Origin: Homalodisca vitripennis
Lineage: Eukaryota; Arthropoda; Insecta; Hemiptera; Cicadellidae
Direction: 5' to 3'
NCBI RefSeq assembly: GCF_021130785.1
Contig: NC_060214.1
Location: 42,577,001-42,641,000, forward strand
Length of the DNA stretch: 64,000 nucleotides
The notes beneath the pieces were generated by a model. The model was not told where the DNA came from. It searched no databases and saw nothing but the letters and a program-made list of their open reading frames with translations. Position 1 is the first letter of the stretch; each line of letters opens with the position of its first letter. Shown one piece after another: positions 36,256-47,232 of this stretch. The translations under genes were made by a program, and so were the position numbers.

Positions 36256-37129
36256 TGTAAGGTTTTGTAGGGTTGGTTTAGTTTAAGATTAAGGTTGTGA
36301 CATATTTTGAGTAAGGGTTGCTGTGAGAGGATTTAATAATAGGTTAGATTGGCAGTACAAATACCCTCAAATGAACCAACACATTTATTTGTGACAACAT
36401 TTCATTAAATTGATTAATTGATTGCGTCAATCGACATATTAAGCACAAAACTTAATGTCTTAATACTTTGAAGACATATTTAATATTAAATTATTCATTA
36501 CAATTTATTTTGAATTTAATTCATTATAACATTTACTAGTAATTTTGTAGTGTTGCAATAATAATGAGTTCATGGACTAACATGAGAAACTTTCTTTAAA
36601 ATAGCTAAACATTTACATGAATTTATATTTTCGAAATTGTGAACATTTAAATAGATATGGAATTGAAAATGATTAATGAACCCTAAAATATACTAAGTTC
36701 TTAAAATTACTTACATTTTATTTCACATCACACTTATTACGCCTAGAGATATTTTTCCGCACACGAACACAAACACTCCCGAACTTCACTTTTTTAATTC
36801 CCGGCCTCCACTTTCACCTCTCCTCCTTGTTCTTCAGTTTTGATGTTCTTCTCTCCCGCCAGCTCATTGACCACGCCTCTGCCAAATCTTTCCATCATAA
36901 TTGGTGAGTAACAATTTTCCATATCAGCATGGCTGTCCCTTACATTGTCGCACGGTTTTTACAAATAAGCATTTCCTGTTTGTTCACCATCGGCGTCTGG
37001 GCGGATGTGCGTATCTACTTACATCCGGAGGATGTTTGTCTCGAATTGCAATACGAGACTTCCTTTCCAGCAACTATCTGTACATCTATTCTATGAATTT
37101 TATTTTATTAATAATACATATGTCTTACA
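36256..37129 (-). repeat. 5' LTR of the Gypsy element
   Basis: 874 bp. On the minus strand it begins TGTAAGAC and ends CCTTACA. It aligns end to end with 27039-27913 with a handful of differences, among them a one-base gap near 36584, a CC/CCC difference near 36756 and a two-base difference near 36855. As the upstream LTR it should supply promoter and transcription start, but I cannot place a specific TATA box with confidence. Confidence 0.95.
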
Positions 37130-37844
37130 TTTTTAAGTTGCAACTGTTAAGGGAAACCCAAAACTAAAATTAGAAAACCGTAAGACTATAGAAAACCAGA
37201 TAGTAAACTTGTGATTTTTGTGAAAATATGAACTAAATATTTTGTGTACAACGCTCGCAAAACACACGTTAATAATTCCGTTTGAAAGTTGTTTTGGTCG
37301 AGGCTAGTGAGTGTTGTTCATTATTATTTCCATTACATGACGGTAACTTTAAACTACTGGGTAAATTTTTTGTTAAGTGAATTGATAATTGTATATTTAC
37401 AGAAAACTTCGTAAATAAAATGTTGTCATAGTTTTGAGACGTTTGCATTCATAATTACTTGCACCACCACCGCCTAAATGTAGCAGTAACAGGGCAGTTT
37501 ACTAACCAGAAGATGACTTATCAGAATTTGAAAATTATAGTAGCGTTTAGAAACTAATTACGCCATTAGTATACCAGTTTAAATGGAAGCCTTACTGTGT
37601 TACGTTTTTATAAAGGAGATATTAGACTTACGCTGTTTATTTTGCCCCTTTATATGGATGGTATAAATTAGGTGAAACTGTAGATTCATACTTATAGTCT
37701 CTCGAAAACTATCTCTGGTAAATGGAATATGTTTAAAGATTTTGTTGACAATGGATACTTTAAAATTTAAATATTATCTTTTTAAAATGAGGCTGATCCC
37801 CTTTTCGAAAGGAGAGACCAATCTTATTCCTAGCCTTCTTCTAC
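37130..37844. other. Right flank of the Gypsy element; no gene seen
   Basis: Starts with TTTT, the probable target duplication partner of 27035-27038. Otherwise it is AT-rich, with a dispersed repeat copy at 37235-37300. Confidence 0.55.
37235..37300 (+). repeat. Dispersed repeat, copy 3 of 3
   Basis: TTTTGTGTACA followed by an ACGTTAATAATTCCGTTTG block, best matched at 26080-26150. Confidence 0.5.
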
Positions 37845-38626
37845 CCACCCTAGTGAGACATTGGCCTGTACGAGGATTTTATCAATAAGAATAAGGAGGA
37901 GAGTCCGAAAAAAAATCGACAGTACGGATGCAATTTAAAAAAAGTTACATCAATGATTTTAACCTATGCTATCTCCAACACATACCTAAAGTGTGATGCT
38001 TTGCATTGCTCGCAACTGACTTTTCAAAAACCCAAAAGTATGGCATCTATCACTCTAAGTAACTGCAGAAACCGATTCCGTTGTACTATTCGGTCTTGGT
38101 AGAAAACGTTGACTTTGTTAACTAGTTGACTTTATTATATATAACGTACAGTTAACATATTATTTGAAATACTAATTAGGGTACAGACATAATTCTAGTA
38201 ATTGATGTCTTCTAATAATACTTCTAATTCTAATGCCACCCTAGTGAGACATTGTCCTGCACGAGAATTTTATCAATAAGGAATAAGGAGAAGAGTCCGA
38301 ACAAAATCGACAGTACGGATGCAATTTAAAAAAGTTACATCAAAGAATTTAACCTATGCTATCTCCAACACAGACCTAAAGTGTGATCCTTTGCATTGCT
38401 CGGCAACTGACTTTTCAAAAACCTAGAAGTATGGCATCTATCACTCTAGGTAACTGCAGAAACCGATGCTGTTGTACTATTCGGTCTTGTTACAAAACGT
38501 TGACTTTGTTAACCAGTTGACTTTATTATATATAACGTACAGTTAACATATTATTTGAAATACTAATTAGGGTACAGTCATAATTCTAATAATTGATGTC
38601 TTCTAATAATACTTCTAATTCTAATG
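37845..38626 (+). repeat. Two tandem copies of a 391-bp unit
   Basis: Copy 1 spans 37845-38235 and copy 2 spans 38236-38626. Both begin CCACCCTAGTGAGACATTG (copy 1 continues GCCTG, copy 2 TCCTG) and end ACTTCTAATTCTAATG. The copies stay collinear throughout, with scattered substitutions and homopolymer-length differences (runs of A, for example). I see no coding capacity. Confidence 0.93.
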
Positions 38627-41600
38627 CGCTAACAAAGAAAATTATCTATATTAACTATAAATATTTTTTTCCTATAAAAGTGTAACATAGATGTTTCTTT
38701 CATTCTCAACGCTGTTAAGTGTACAATGAACGCAATCAGGTAAAAGTAATTTATTTTACCTACAAGTAATCAGTACAAGTTATATTAATATAACAGCCCA
38801 TTATTGCAAATGTTGCTTTTAGTTTTAGTTTATATTACTATAGACAAATGGTTTTTAAGAAATAAATATACACCAAATAAATTACGCTGCCGTAATCTAA
38901 ATAGTCTAATATTAAATATAGAAATAAAGTTGGATAAAGCAAAACTAAATACAGCATATTTATATAATTATATATTTGAAGTAAAATTGTTTGCATTTTT
39001 TTATACTTTAATTAATGATAATACATTTTAGAGGATACGAGTAGTAGTAAACATCAGCTCAGAAACAGGTGAGGCAATACACAAAGCAATATGAATACGC
39101 TTGAACCTGCAGGTGACAGGCGTGCGTATTTCTTGCTATTCAAATACGGTTGGTAGCACCGCTGTACTTTATCAACCGACCGTCAGCATGTGGTAACAGC
39201 ATGTATGAGTTTACCACGTACAATTGAACATATTATGCTGTTAATCTAAGGTGCTAATACTCCATTGCTACATGACTAGTAAGAGTGAGATATTAACTTT
39301 TGGCATACAATGTGTTATTAACTCCACATTTAGTTATCTGAATTTCTATATTATTCTTATCGTAACTTTCGTTCGGGAATACAGTTTGTCATTTAAGATT
39401 TATTAAGTCATACACGAAGTCCAGTTAATGTGTTTGAATGTGGGAATAAATTAAGTTAATTCAGTTCAGTTTTAATTCGTTACTATGAATTCAACTATTT
39501 TGATTTCTCCGGTACACTATAGTAACATTTATAAGATATAAAATTTTCCTTAGCATTTTCAATAAATAAAAATTAAATAATTTGAATCTTTTACCTGTAT
39601 ACAGTTGTAGGGTGTGTACGTGTAGGGTGTTAGCTTAGCTACAGAGATGCCTAATTTCGGATCCTTGTAATAATAATTTGGGATAAAAAATAGGTTTTGT
39701 AATTTTTTTTGCAAATAAGTTTTCATTTGTGAACATTACTATGAATAAAAGAAGTAAAATTTTAACAAAACTTGTGAATTAAGAGTAATCTTTAAATTTC
39801 AAAATACTTTATGAGTAGAATGGCCAATAAAGTGATATATTCATAGCATTATTTCTTTTATTTGTCACAATAAAAAATAGTAAAAAATAAAAAAGTCATA
39901 GGGCAAATATTAAATATAAAGAAAACTATCTATATAATAAGCGAGCAATTCCAAACTGCCTATTATATCAATAGATAGAAGTAATAATTTCTTTTTGGAG
40001 TAGGGTTTTTGATATTTAAGATCGCTTTACCGTCAGTTTAACACAGATATGATATTATTTACAAAAATGCCCAAAACTAATAATTACCTATCACTGTATA
40101 TTAATGACTAGAAAAGCCAATCAATATTTGGTTGATAGTTATTTAGCAACTGGAATGCTCTGCCCTATCTAAATTAAATATCCAAAAAGTCTTTTTTTTT
40201 AAATCGTGCCGTTCTCTGACAGGCCGTCGGTGTAAAAACTATTGGTAAGAAGGTCCTATAGACATAAAATTTTTATAGGTTTCTCATTATTAAAAGAACA
40301 TATCTGTCGTTATCTGGTACAACATTCCAATCTTTGTCTATTGGTATAATTATATGCCTGTGTTGTATCGATTTATTGGTTAACTATATAAAATCTTCAC
40401 TGCAGCTTCATCTCACTACCCCGCACCCAATTATTGTTCTGCCACGGTCAACGTGTTCGTCGTTTTGCAGTTCTCCAATATTTCATCGTAAAAGCAGTAA
40501 CTGAAAACTTAATATAGTTACTGTCTCTTATAAAAAATAGCAAATATATAAATCGAACTTTTATTATAATTGCTTTAAGGGTGGATAATAATATACAACT
40601 TTCTTAAATTTATTATATTATTTGAAACAGATTTTGTAGAAAGTATATTATTTTTCTTCCTCAAGTTTTGAGATTAAAAACGTAACATTCCCGATGGAGT
40701 TGCAATTAAAAAGTTACATTACAGGTTTTAAGTATGTAGTATTTTTTTGACAAATTATTACGTGTCCAACTAAAATTTCTCCATAAAAGATTGTAGAAAC
40801 TATACAAGAGACACGCTGCTTACTACCTCCACGAGCAAATGTCGATTTATATAGCAAATAACATCAAAAAGTTATCATTATGATAAATACCAACAAGAAC
40901 ACAATTACAACGTAAAGAACACGGTCGGTGTCGGGTATATTAGAACTTATTGCCACACTTAGTTGTCTGTGACGGAAGGCGATTTGTGTGATAAAGTAGG
41001 GAAGAGGGCTACCAACCTGAAATTAGCTGCTTTGTTCTAATACCAACTTTTTATAAGGCTACCATAATCGGTCTGTGGATGGTGCATCATTATGATCATT
41101 AGGCATAGATCAGCAGGCTTTGATTTTGTTGAGGTTCCTTCGTTTTTCTAAGTTTTAATATCTGTCCCATAAAATTATTAAATCCTATCGTAGATAGCTT
41201 CCACATATTATTTCTGTATATAGAATATCGGTGAAGGTGTTAAAAGGTGATTTAATAAGAATTAAATTGAGTATTTTTAAATGATGAATTAAATAAAATA
41301 ATATAAGAAACAACGCATGTATTTATAAAAAAGATGTTATTATTAGTATTTAAATAACATTGATTCGATACATTTTTAAATATAATAAATCAGGAAGCGC
41401 ACGAAAATACGCCTTTTCAATGTCTTTGATGATCTAAATTAGTTGATCATTCAAAGGTATGCAACAGGTTACACTTCAGTCCGATTCGACCGCAACACTG
41501 AAATAAATGCGCACTCATTTAGATTTTACTTTAAATTCATTTGAACACTTTTATGATAAGCAATGTTTGGTTATTTACTGATTATTTGTTAATATATTCC

Positions 41601-41870
41601 TTAAAGTAATTTTGTATCTATTTAACTAAAAGTATTATAGCTGGACAGTAATTGTACAATAGTGTAAGGTGTTGACATAGATAGAGGTTCAGAGTGAGTG
41701 TTTTATTTTAATGGACCAGGGATTATAGAGTGATCCAGGGGTGGAACCAAAGTGGCATAGCCCTCTCCAAGATTTGAAAAAAACGGTTTTATGAGGAAAA
41801 CGTTACCGATCACGTATTATAACTATAAAAAAAATTCACTTAATGAACAAAACTTTCATTATAAACAAAG
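38627..41870. other. AT-rich stretch without a recognisable gene
   Basis: The 75-codon open frame at 38804-39031 has no motif. I see no RNA gene or strong repeat. Confidence 0.5.
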
Positions 41871-43199
41871 TCTCTACTAAACAATACATTTTTTTGCATC
41901 GAAATACAAGATCACTTAATACAATATAAATAATAGTAAAGTAAACCAACTAAAGCCTCTCCCAAAAAAATATAGTATCATTTATTTATGATATAATGCT
42001 GTTAATCAATATGCTAATGTTAATGTAAAAGTTGCAGTAAATATAATTTAAAGTGTTCAAATACTAAGTTTGGTATGCTTAAGATGTAGTGCTGAGATAA
42101 AATATAAGACGGGAGAATTTTATTGAGACGATGATGCATAATTTGTTTTATTTCCATAGTTTCTGCTCACTATTGCATTTGAATTCGTAATAATGAAAGG
42201 AAATTGTCAAAATTTAAATTAAGAAGGATATAGGCAACGATTCCTTATGTGTCTTTCATTTATGTTTCTAGCAGAAACACGAACCACTTAATAGTGAGAA
42301 AATAGCGCAGAGCAACAGCGTTACATAAAATTGTTTAGATAGTATGTACCGAATCCAACATTTTGGGGTGATGTGAATTGTATAGTAACATAAAAAAGCA
42401 TTAAGCATAGCTTTGTGGTGCTTGGTACAAAACGAAAAACATTTATTTATGAAATCGTAACAATATTGCGGAGTTGTGTATGTAAATATTGCTATGCCAA
42501 AAATACATGTCGGCTTTTATCATGACTAAGTTATTAGTTTTTCATAGCTGTTCTGCCCACGAAAGGCATTTTTTTTGTCTGACAGTATGGTCTCATATTT
42601 TTGTTTCATACTAATAAAAAAGCGTTAGTGATGAAATGGGTTTTACATATAAACTGCAAATATAATAAATCTGTAATATGCATTCTTAGTTTGGAATTTT
42701 ATATAACCACTTACCGTCAAGTCGCGTTCCTTCCGTATTATTATTTTTGGCTTAAAAACTAATATCTGAGTGAGCACATTACGCATAAATACATAAATTT
42801 GCACTATTTTTTATTTTTCTAGCTCATATTGGTTGGGTTTATAGTTTACTGTTCCAAATCTTGGAGAGAAAGTTTCAGATCCCACTCGACATAAAATTTT
42901 GTGAAATTTAATAAATATATATGCAAAGTTCTGGGTTGTATTAGTTTCTCAATATCAAGTTTTTTTTTATTATTCAGTTCCACAATATATATTAATTTGT
43001 GGTTCATTTGAGTAGTGTGGTTTTAAACAATAACTGTAGATTACTGACACTGTATGTAAGGTGTAATTAAGAGTGACGTATGGCCGAGTAATCTTATGTA
43101 CCCTACTGGAACATTTTAAGCCTTTCCATTGATATAATAAATAACTGGTGAGATTTTTAGTGACCCTTGTACCTGTCGTCTGATGTAACTATGCTTCTC

Positions 43200-43659
43200 T
43201 CATTGGTGGAGACATCGCGCGGTCTCATCTGTCTGTCCGCCGTTCAGGATAGGACCTTAGACGCCATTACATTCAATTGTACCGTATTAGCTATTCTGGA
43301 GTTATGATATGGTAACTCTAAAATCGTCGCTCTATGTTCTCTCTTGGGCCATCTTGTGTCTTTATGCCTTCTTTTCTCGTACTCGCAGTATATCGTATAC
43401 TATCAGAGGTGACCTGGTCCTACCGCTTTTGCTTACACCTATGTTCTCTTGATGGTTCCCACCATAATTAAATCTGTTCTCGGCATCAATCTTAGGCTTC
43501 ATGGTCATGGGTCGCGCCCTATGTCTGTACCCTGTGCAGCTTACTTCAAAGTTTTTATTCCTCTACTCTTAACCAGTGAGGTTGACACACACTCTTCTCT
43601 CCAGCGTCAGGACTCAAGAAGATCCTCCTGTCTGCAGTAAAAGAAATCTGCTATTATTT
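43200..43659. other. GC-richer segment upstream of the BEL/Pao relic, copy A
   Basis: Less AT-rich than its surroundings and collinear with 49560-50039. It probably holds the decayed part of the BEL/Pao element before the RT region, but I cannot recognise gag or protease motifs. A short block at 43370-43460 recurs, diverged, at 44620-44710. Confidence 0.4.
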
Positions 43660-44600
43660 TGTGGTTAGTTCTTCAACTTAACTCACTCTAGGGATCCTCA
43701 AGGAAGATATGTCACCCGCCTCCCCTTTATGCCCAAAAATCTCTCTCTTGAAACTTTTGAAAGCCATTACTCAGCGTAGCTTACAGTTCAATCAAACTTC
43801 CAAATAATCGGACTTTAACACTCTTTATCTCAACTTCATGTCTCAATACCTTGCTCTATGTAATATGGTTGAGTGCCCTGATCCTGAATCGTCATTCCTC
43901 ACTATGTACTGGCTCATGGCGTGTTTAAGGTTCATATTTGCACCCCTAACTCCGCCTTGTTTTTGCTAGTTGCAAGACCAGTTCAATCCTTGCTCAATGA
44001 TGTCCTGAGGACAGAAATAAAACTTAAAATATCATCCGCGATATTACTATGCAAATCCGGATTTTGACTGTTCTTCTCGTGTGGCATAAAACACATGTCT
44101 GCGATATTAAGTTGCACTCAATGATCAACGCTTTCAGCTCATATTTTGGCGTTCTTATCTCTCTCACCGCCTCTCTGTCTATCAGCTCCTATCAGCTCAT
44201 TACACTACCGTGACGTATGGTATTAAAAGGTCTCCCTATATAGTCATCAACACTTTGAGGCATCTAGACAAAGGTAAAGGTGCACACTTCCCAGGTGCAG
44301 TCGAGGTCACTACATGTGGATAACATCTTCACTGGTACTATCAGTGTTGAAAAAGCACTAGCGCTTCAAGATTAACTTCTACAGGGATTTCCTGAAGGTC
44401 ACTGTGAGACTCCTGTTGTAAATGAATCATATGACCCCCACTTCTCAATATTAGCCCTACGTTGGTCTTCTGAATGTGACTTATTCACTTAAAACACGGA
44501 CTCCTCCTTTGAGATCTCTACTTAGCGTATGGTGCTTATCCTATTAGAAAAGATCATTGTGGCTTCTTCTATCCTCGTATAATGACAGCTAAATGTTCTA
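43660..44600 (+). pseudogene. BEL/Pao retrotransposon pol relic, copy A
   Basis: Translated in shifting plus-strand frames, this shows the BEL/Pao landmarks in order. From 43693 comes DPQGRYVTRLPF, the family's DGRYxVxLPF signature. Then come a YLAL-NMVECPD-like stretch, QRFQLIFWRS near 44130, SVYQL and VTYGIK near 44180-44230, and HVDNIFTG at 44313, which stands where an active element has YVDD. An LALRWS block near 44455 follows. Stops and frame breaks are frequent, and the active-site YVDD has become HVDN, so it is long dead. No LTRs were found. The same relic in copy B shows that the element was there before the tandem duplication. Confidence 0.85.
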
Positions 44601-44890
44601 TGCCGTCTTAAGTCTCTTTGCCCTCTTTTATCGTAGTATATCGTATTTCGTTGAAGGTGACCTGGTCCGGCCGTGGTCATTTACTATTTGTTCTCGTGAC
44701 GGTTCCTCTCTGAACTTCTTCCTACCCCGATGCCAGTGACGAGTCTCAGTGAAAGTGTCTCGTTTCTCCGTAAATACCAGTGCAGCCCTGGAACATCTGG
44801 AGGAGCTGGAAGTCCCCCCACCCTGATGAAGCGAAGACAGAATCAGGATCAACATTGGTGAGTTAGCATCTAGCCACAAGTGCACCCTTT
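44601..44890 (-). other. Unrecognised minus-strand open segment repeating an upstream block
   Basis: An 85-codon frame at 44885-44628 (-) ends with RTRSPSTKYDILR. A frame at 49890-49636 (-) in copy B contains the similar RTWSPLTVYDLL. The corresponding DNA (GGTGACCTGGTCC and its flanks) occurs at 43370-43460, 44620-44710 and in copy B. The similarity may reflect a repeated piece of the dead BEL/Pao element, such as LTR remnants, rather than a protein. Confidence 0.3.
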
Positions 44891-47148
44891 ACACCTCATG
44901 TCTCATCCGACCATTCATCTAGGGATATAATTGTTTTCAATATTGATTTTATTTATATCTATCTGTCTCTTAAGTAACATTTTTTTACCTGCAAATAGCA
45001 TTATCTAATCTCGCTCTCCTCTTAAGAAGGTGTTATTAAATTAATACGTCTTTAGTGTGTGATATGTTTCTAATTTAGTATGTTAATGAAAAATAACGTC
45101 ATTTTTTAATCTAAGTTTGTTTGATGATAAATTATGTATTTTGAGTACACGAATAAGAATGCGACATATACAAGCTTCAATTTTAATTTTGACTGCAGAA
45201 ACCTTTTGCTTTATATCATATTACATGTAAAGATGTACTATTTTAAAACTAAAATATATTGTGTTAATTATATTTTTACCACTAAATAAAAATATTTTTA
45301 GGTGAAAACCCATGAGATTGGAAGAAAGTAGAAGGTGGAAAGATAATTTTGTCAAAAAGCGCTTAAATGCCATTGTAGATTTGAAAATTTGTATTGTAGT
45401 GCTGGTATTAATTCATTAAACTTTGAAGTAAGTATATTTTAAAACATAACATCTATTGTTTCAATCTGTTTAAAAATGTCTTTAAATATTAAATGTAATA
45501 TTGCTAAGTAAACGTTACAATATAAAACTATATATGTTTATTTAATCTAGATTAGAGTTAACTTTAATATAAAGGACAGTTTTATTTTTGAATAATTGTA
45601 ATATTCAACATATACAACATCAAATATTTAGGAAAAAAGTTTCTTGTAAAAAGTTTTTTATGAAATAAAAATGACATTGCGTTTTTTCAGCTTGGAGTGC
45701 CCACACGCATAGTATCAAATCAAATTGAAGCCATATCTACTCATTGATAAAAGACCTTACAGTTTCCTGAGTCAACTGACGTTAATAGAAGCTTTTGTAA
45801 CTGGCTGATTACCGAAGGTTTCAATGATGTATAAAATCAACCTACTCGTATTAAAGTTAGACGTCACCCATCTATTCCCATTAATTGCATTGCAAGAATA
45901 TATCAAATATATACAATTATCAAATATATATATATAAAATTAACTGTATATTACGGACATAGTTCTTGTCACACAAATCTTTTTCACCAAAGTATATTTA
46001 TTAACATACATTTTTTACCATAAAACTAAAAAACATATTTATTAACGTATTTAATTTAATATACATATTAAATACTGCAAATAGGTAGGTTTAATATTTA
46101 AATGTTGCTTGATAGAAAAAGATCTCTGGAAGTTATTTTATCTTCTGAGAACTATATGTGTGACAGGTCAATTATGTATTGAATATTTTTATTTTATATA
46201 TTTTACTTAGTCTATATGTCAATGTTTTTACAAGTAGTTAGAACAAAGTAAGAATAAAGGGTTAATCAACTAATAAATTCTAAGTTAATGAAATTCAACC
46301 ACGGGACTTCACCAAACTTCATTCGGAGAATACCCTGCATACCATTGCTAACAAAGCGCTTGTTACATAATAGTCAATTATAATAAGATAACAAATTAAA
46401 CTTGAAATTTACTACTAAAATAATTATAGTAACGCCCCACAACATTTCAGTTGACAGGAGTATTTATAATTAACCTTATGAAATATCATTATATGTTTAA
46501 CAACTGGATTTTATTGTTATGTACTAGTAGTTATAGTATTTATATTGAATGATTATTGGTGTAGTTATAATTAATTAAACAAAATATTTTTCATTAACAA
46601 TATTTGAAAATACTTTAAATAAAGGAATTCTTCCATCTCTAAGTTAGTTTTTAATACTGGTTTCCTAGTAAAGATATATATTTATAAAGAAGTTTCTGTT
46701 ATAAGAAATATTACCAGGAAAGCTTCGTAAAGGGCACGGAATCCAACACTCTCTGTTTATCTATGTATTATTTCAATCTCATGTACATTGTTCTGCGTTT
46801 ACTGTTAATGGTAATGAGAACTTTTCTCGCCTTAAGTGTGAAATAATACAACACAAATACTAAAACTAATTCTAGTTTAGGACAAAATTCTATTATGCAG
46901 GTAATAAGAAAGACGGTCTGAGAATTTTAAGAAAATTCCTTAAAAGAGAGTTTTCTGTCTTTATTTCCTTACTCACAAGATTCAAAAGATCGGAGTCTAA
47001 CAAATATAGACTTCTCGTTTGTGCGAAACATATCTCAGGTTATTTCTGTCGATACATGAATCTGAAAAGAGCCTGTTATGTTAGAAGTTTTCGCCGAATC
47101 CTGACCTATATACGGCAGTTATCATAAATAGTTAATTCCTTTCCAAAG

Positions 47149-47149
<1 letters not shown>
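44891..47149. other. AT-rich part of copy A; no gene seen
   Basis: No coding motif was recognised. From about 45510 it aligns with copy B. The short TATATA tract near 45930 sits where copy B has a much longer TA array. Confidence 0.5.
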
Positions 47150-47194
<45 letters not shown>

Positions 47195-47232
47195 CATATA
47201 TATACATATAATATATATATGTATATATATAT
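47150..47232. repeat. TA-rich microsatellite
   Basis: (TA)n with TATACATATA interruptions. It is absent at the matching place in copy B (about 54680), so it expanded or was lost after duplication. Confidence 0.93.

Larger units (their letters stand above)
27039..37129 (-). mobile_element. Ty3/Gypsy LTR retrotransposon with env-like gene (errantivirus-type layout)
   Basis: A complete element of about 10.1 kb read on the minus strand. Two near-identical LTRs begin TGTAAG and end CTTACA. A primer-binding site abuts the 5' LTR and a purine tract abuts the 3' LTR. Between them lie gag, protease, RT, RNase H and integrase in Gypsy order, then a signal-peptide/cleavage-site/transmembrane env-like gene. 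A 4-bp TTTT flanks both ends. By eye the LTRs differ at only about eight places, several of them single-base indels, which implies a recent insertion. Yet gag, pol and env are split into different frames. Gag carries two CCHC knuckles, so the element differs from the classical Drosophila gypsy type. The exact lineage needs a tree. A gap of about 1.6 kb separates pol and env and may hold a nested insertion. Confidence 0.93.

Noticed and set aside
36901..37167. 88-codon plus-strand frame in the 5' LTR
   Set aside because: Antisense to the element and mirrored at 27789-28067 in the other LTR, so it is a shadow of LTR sequence.
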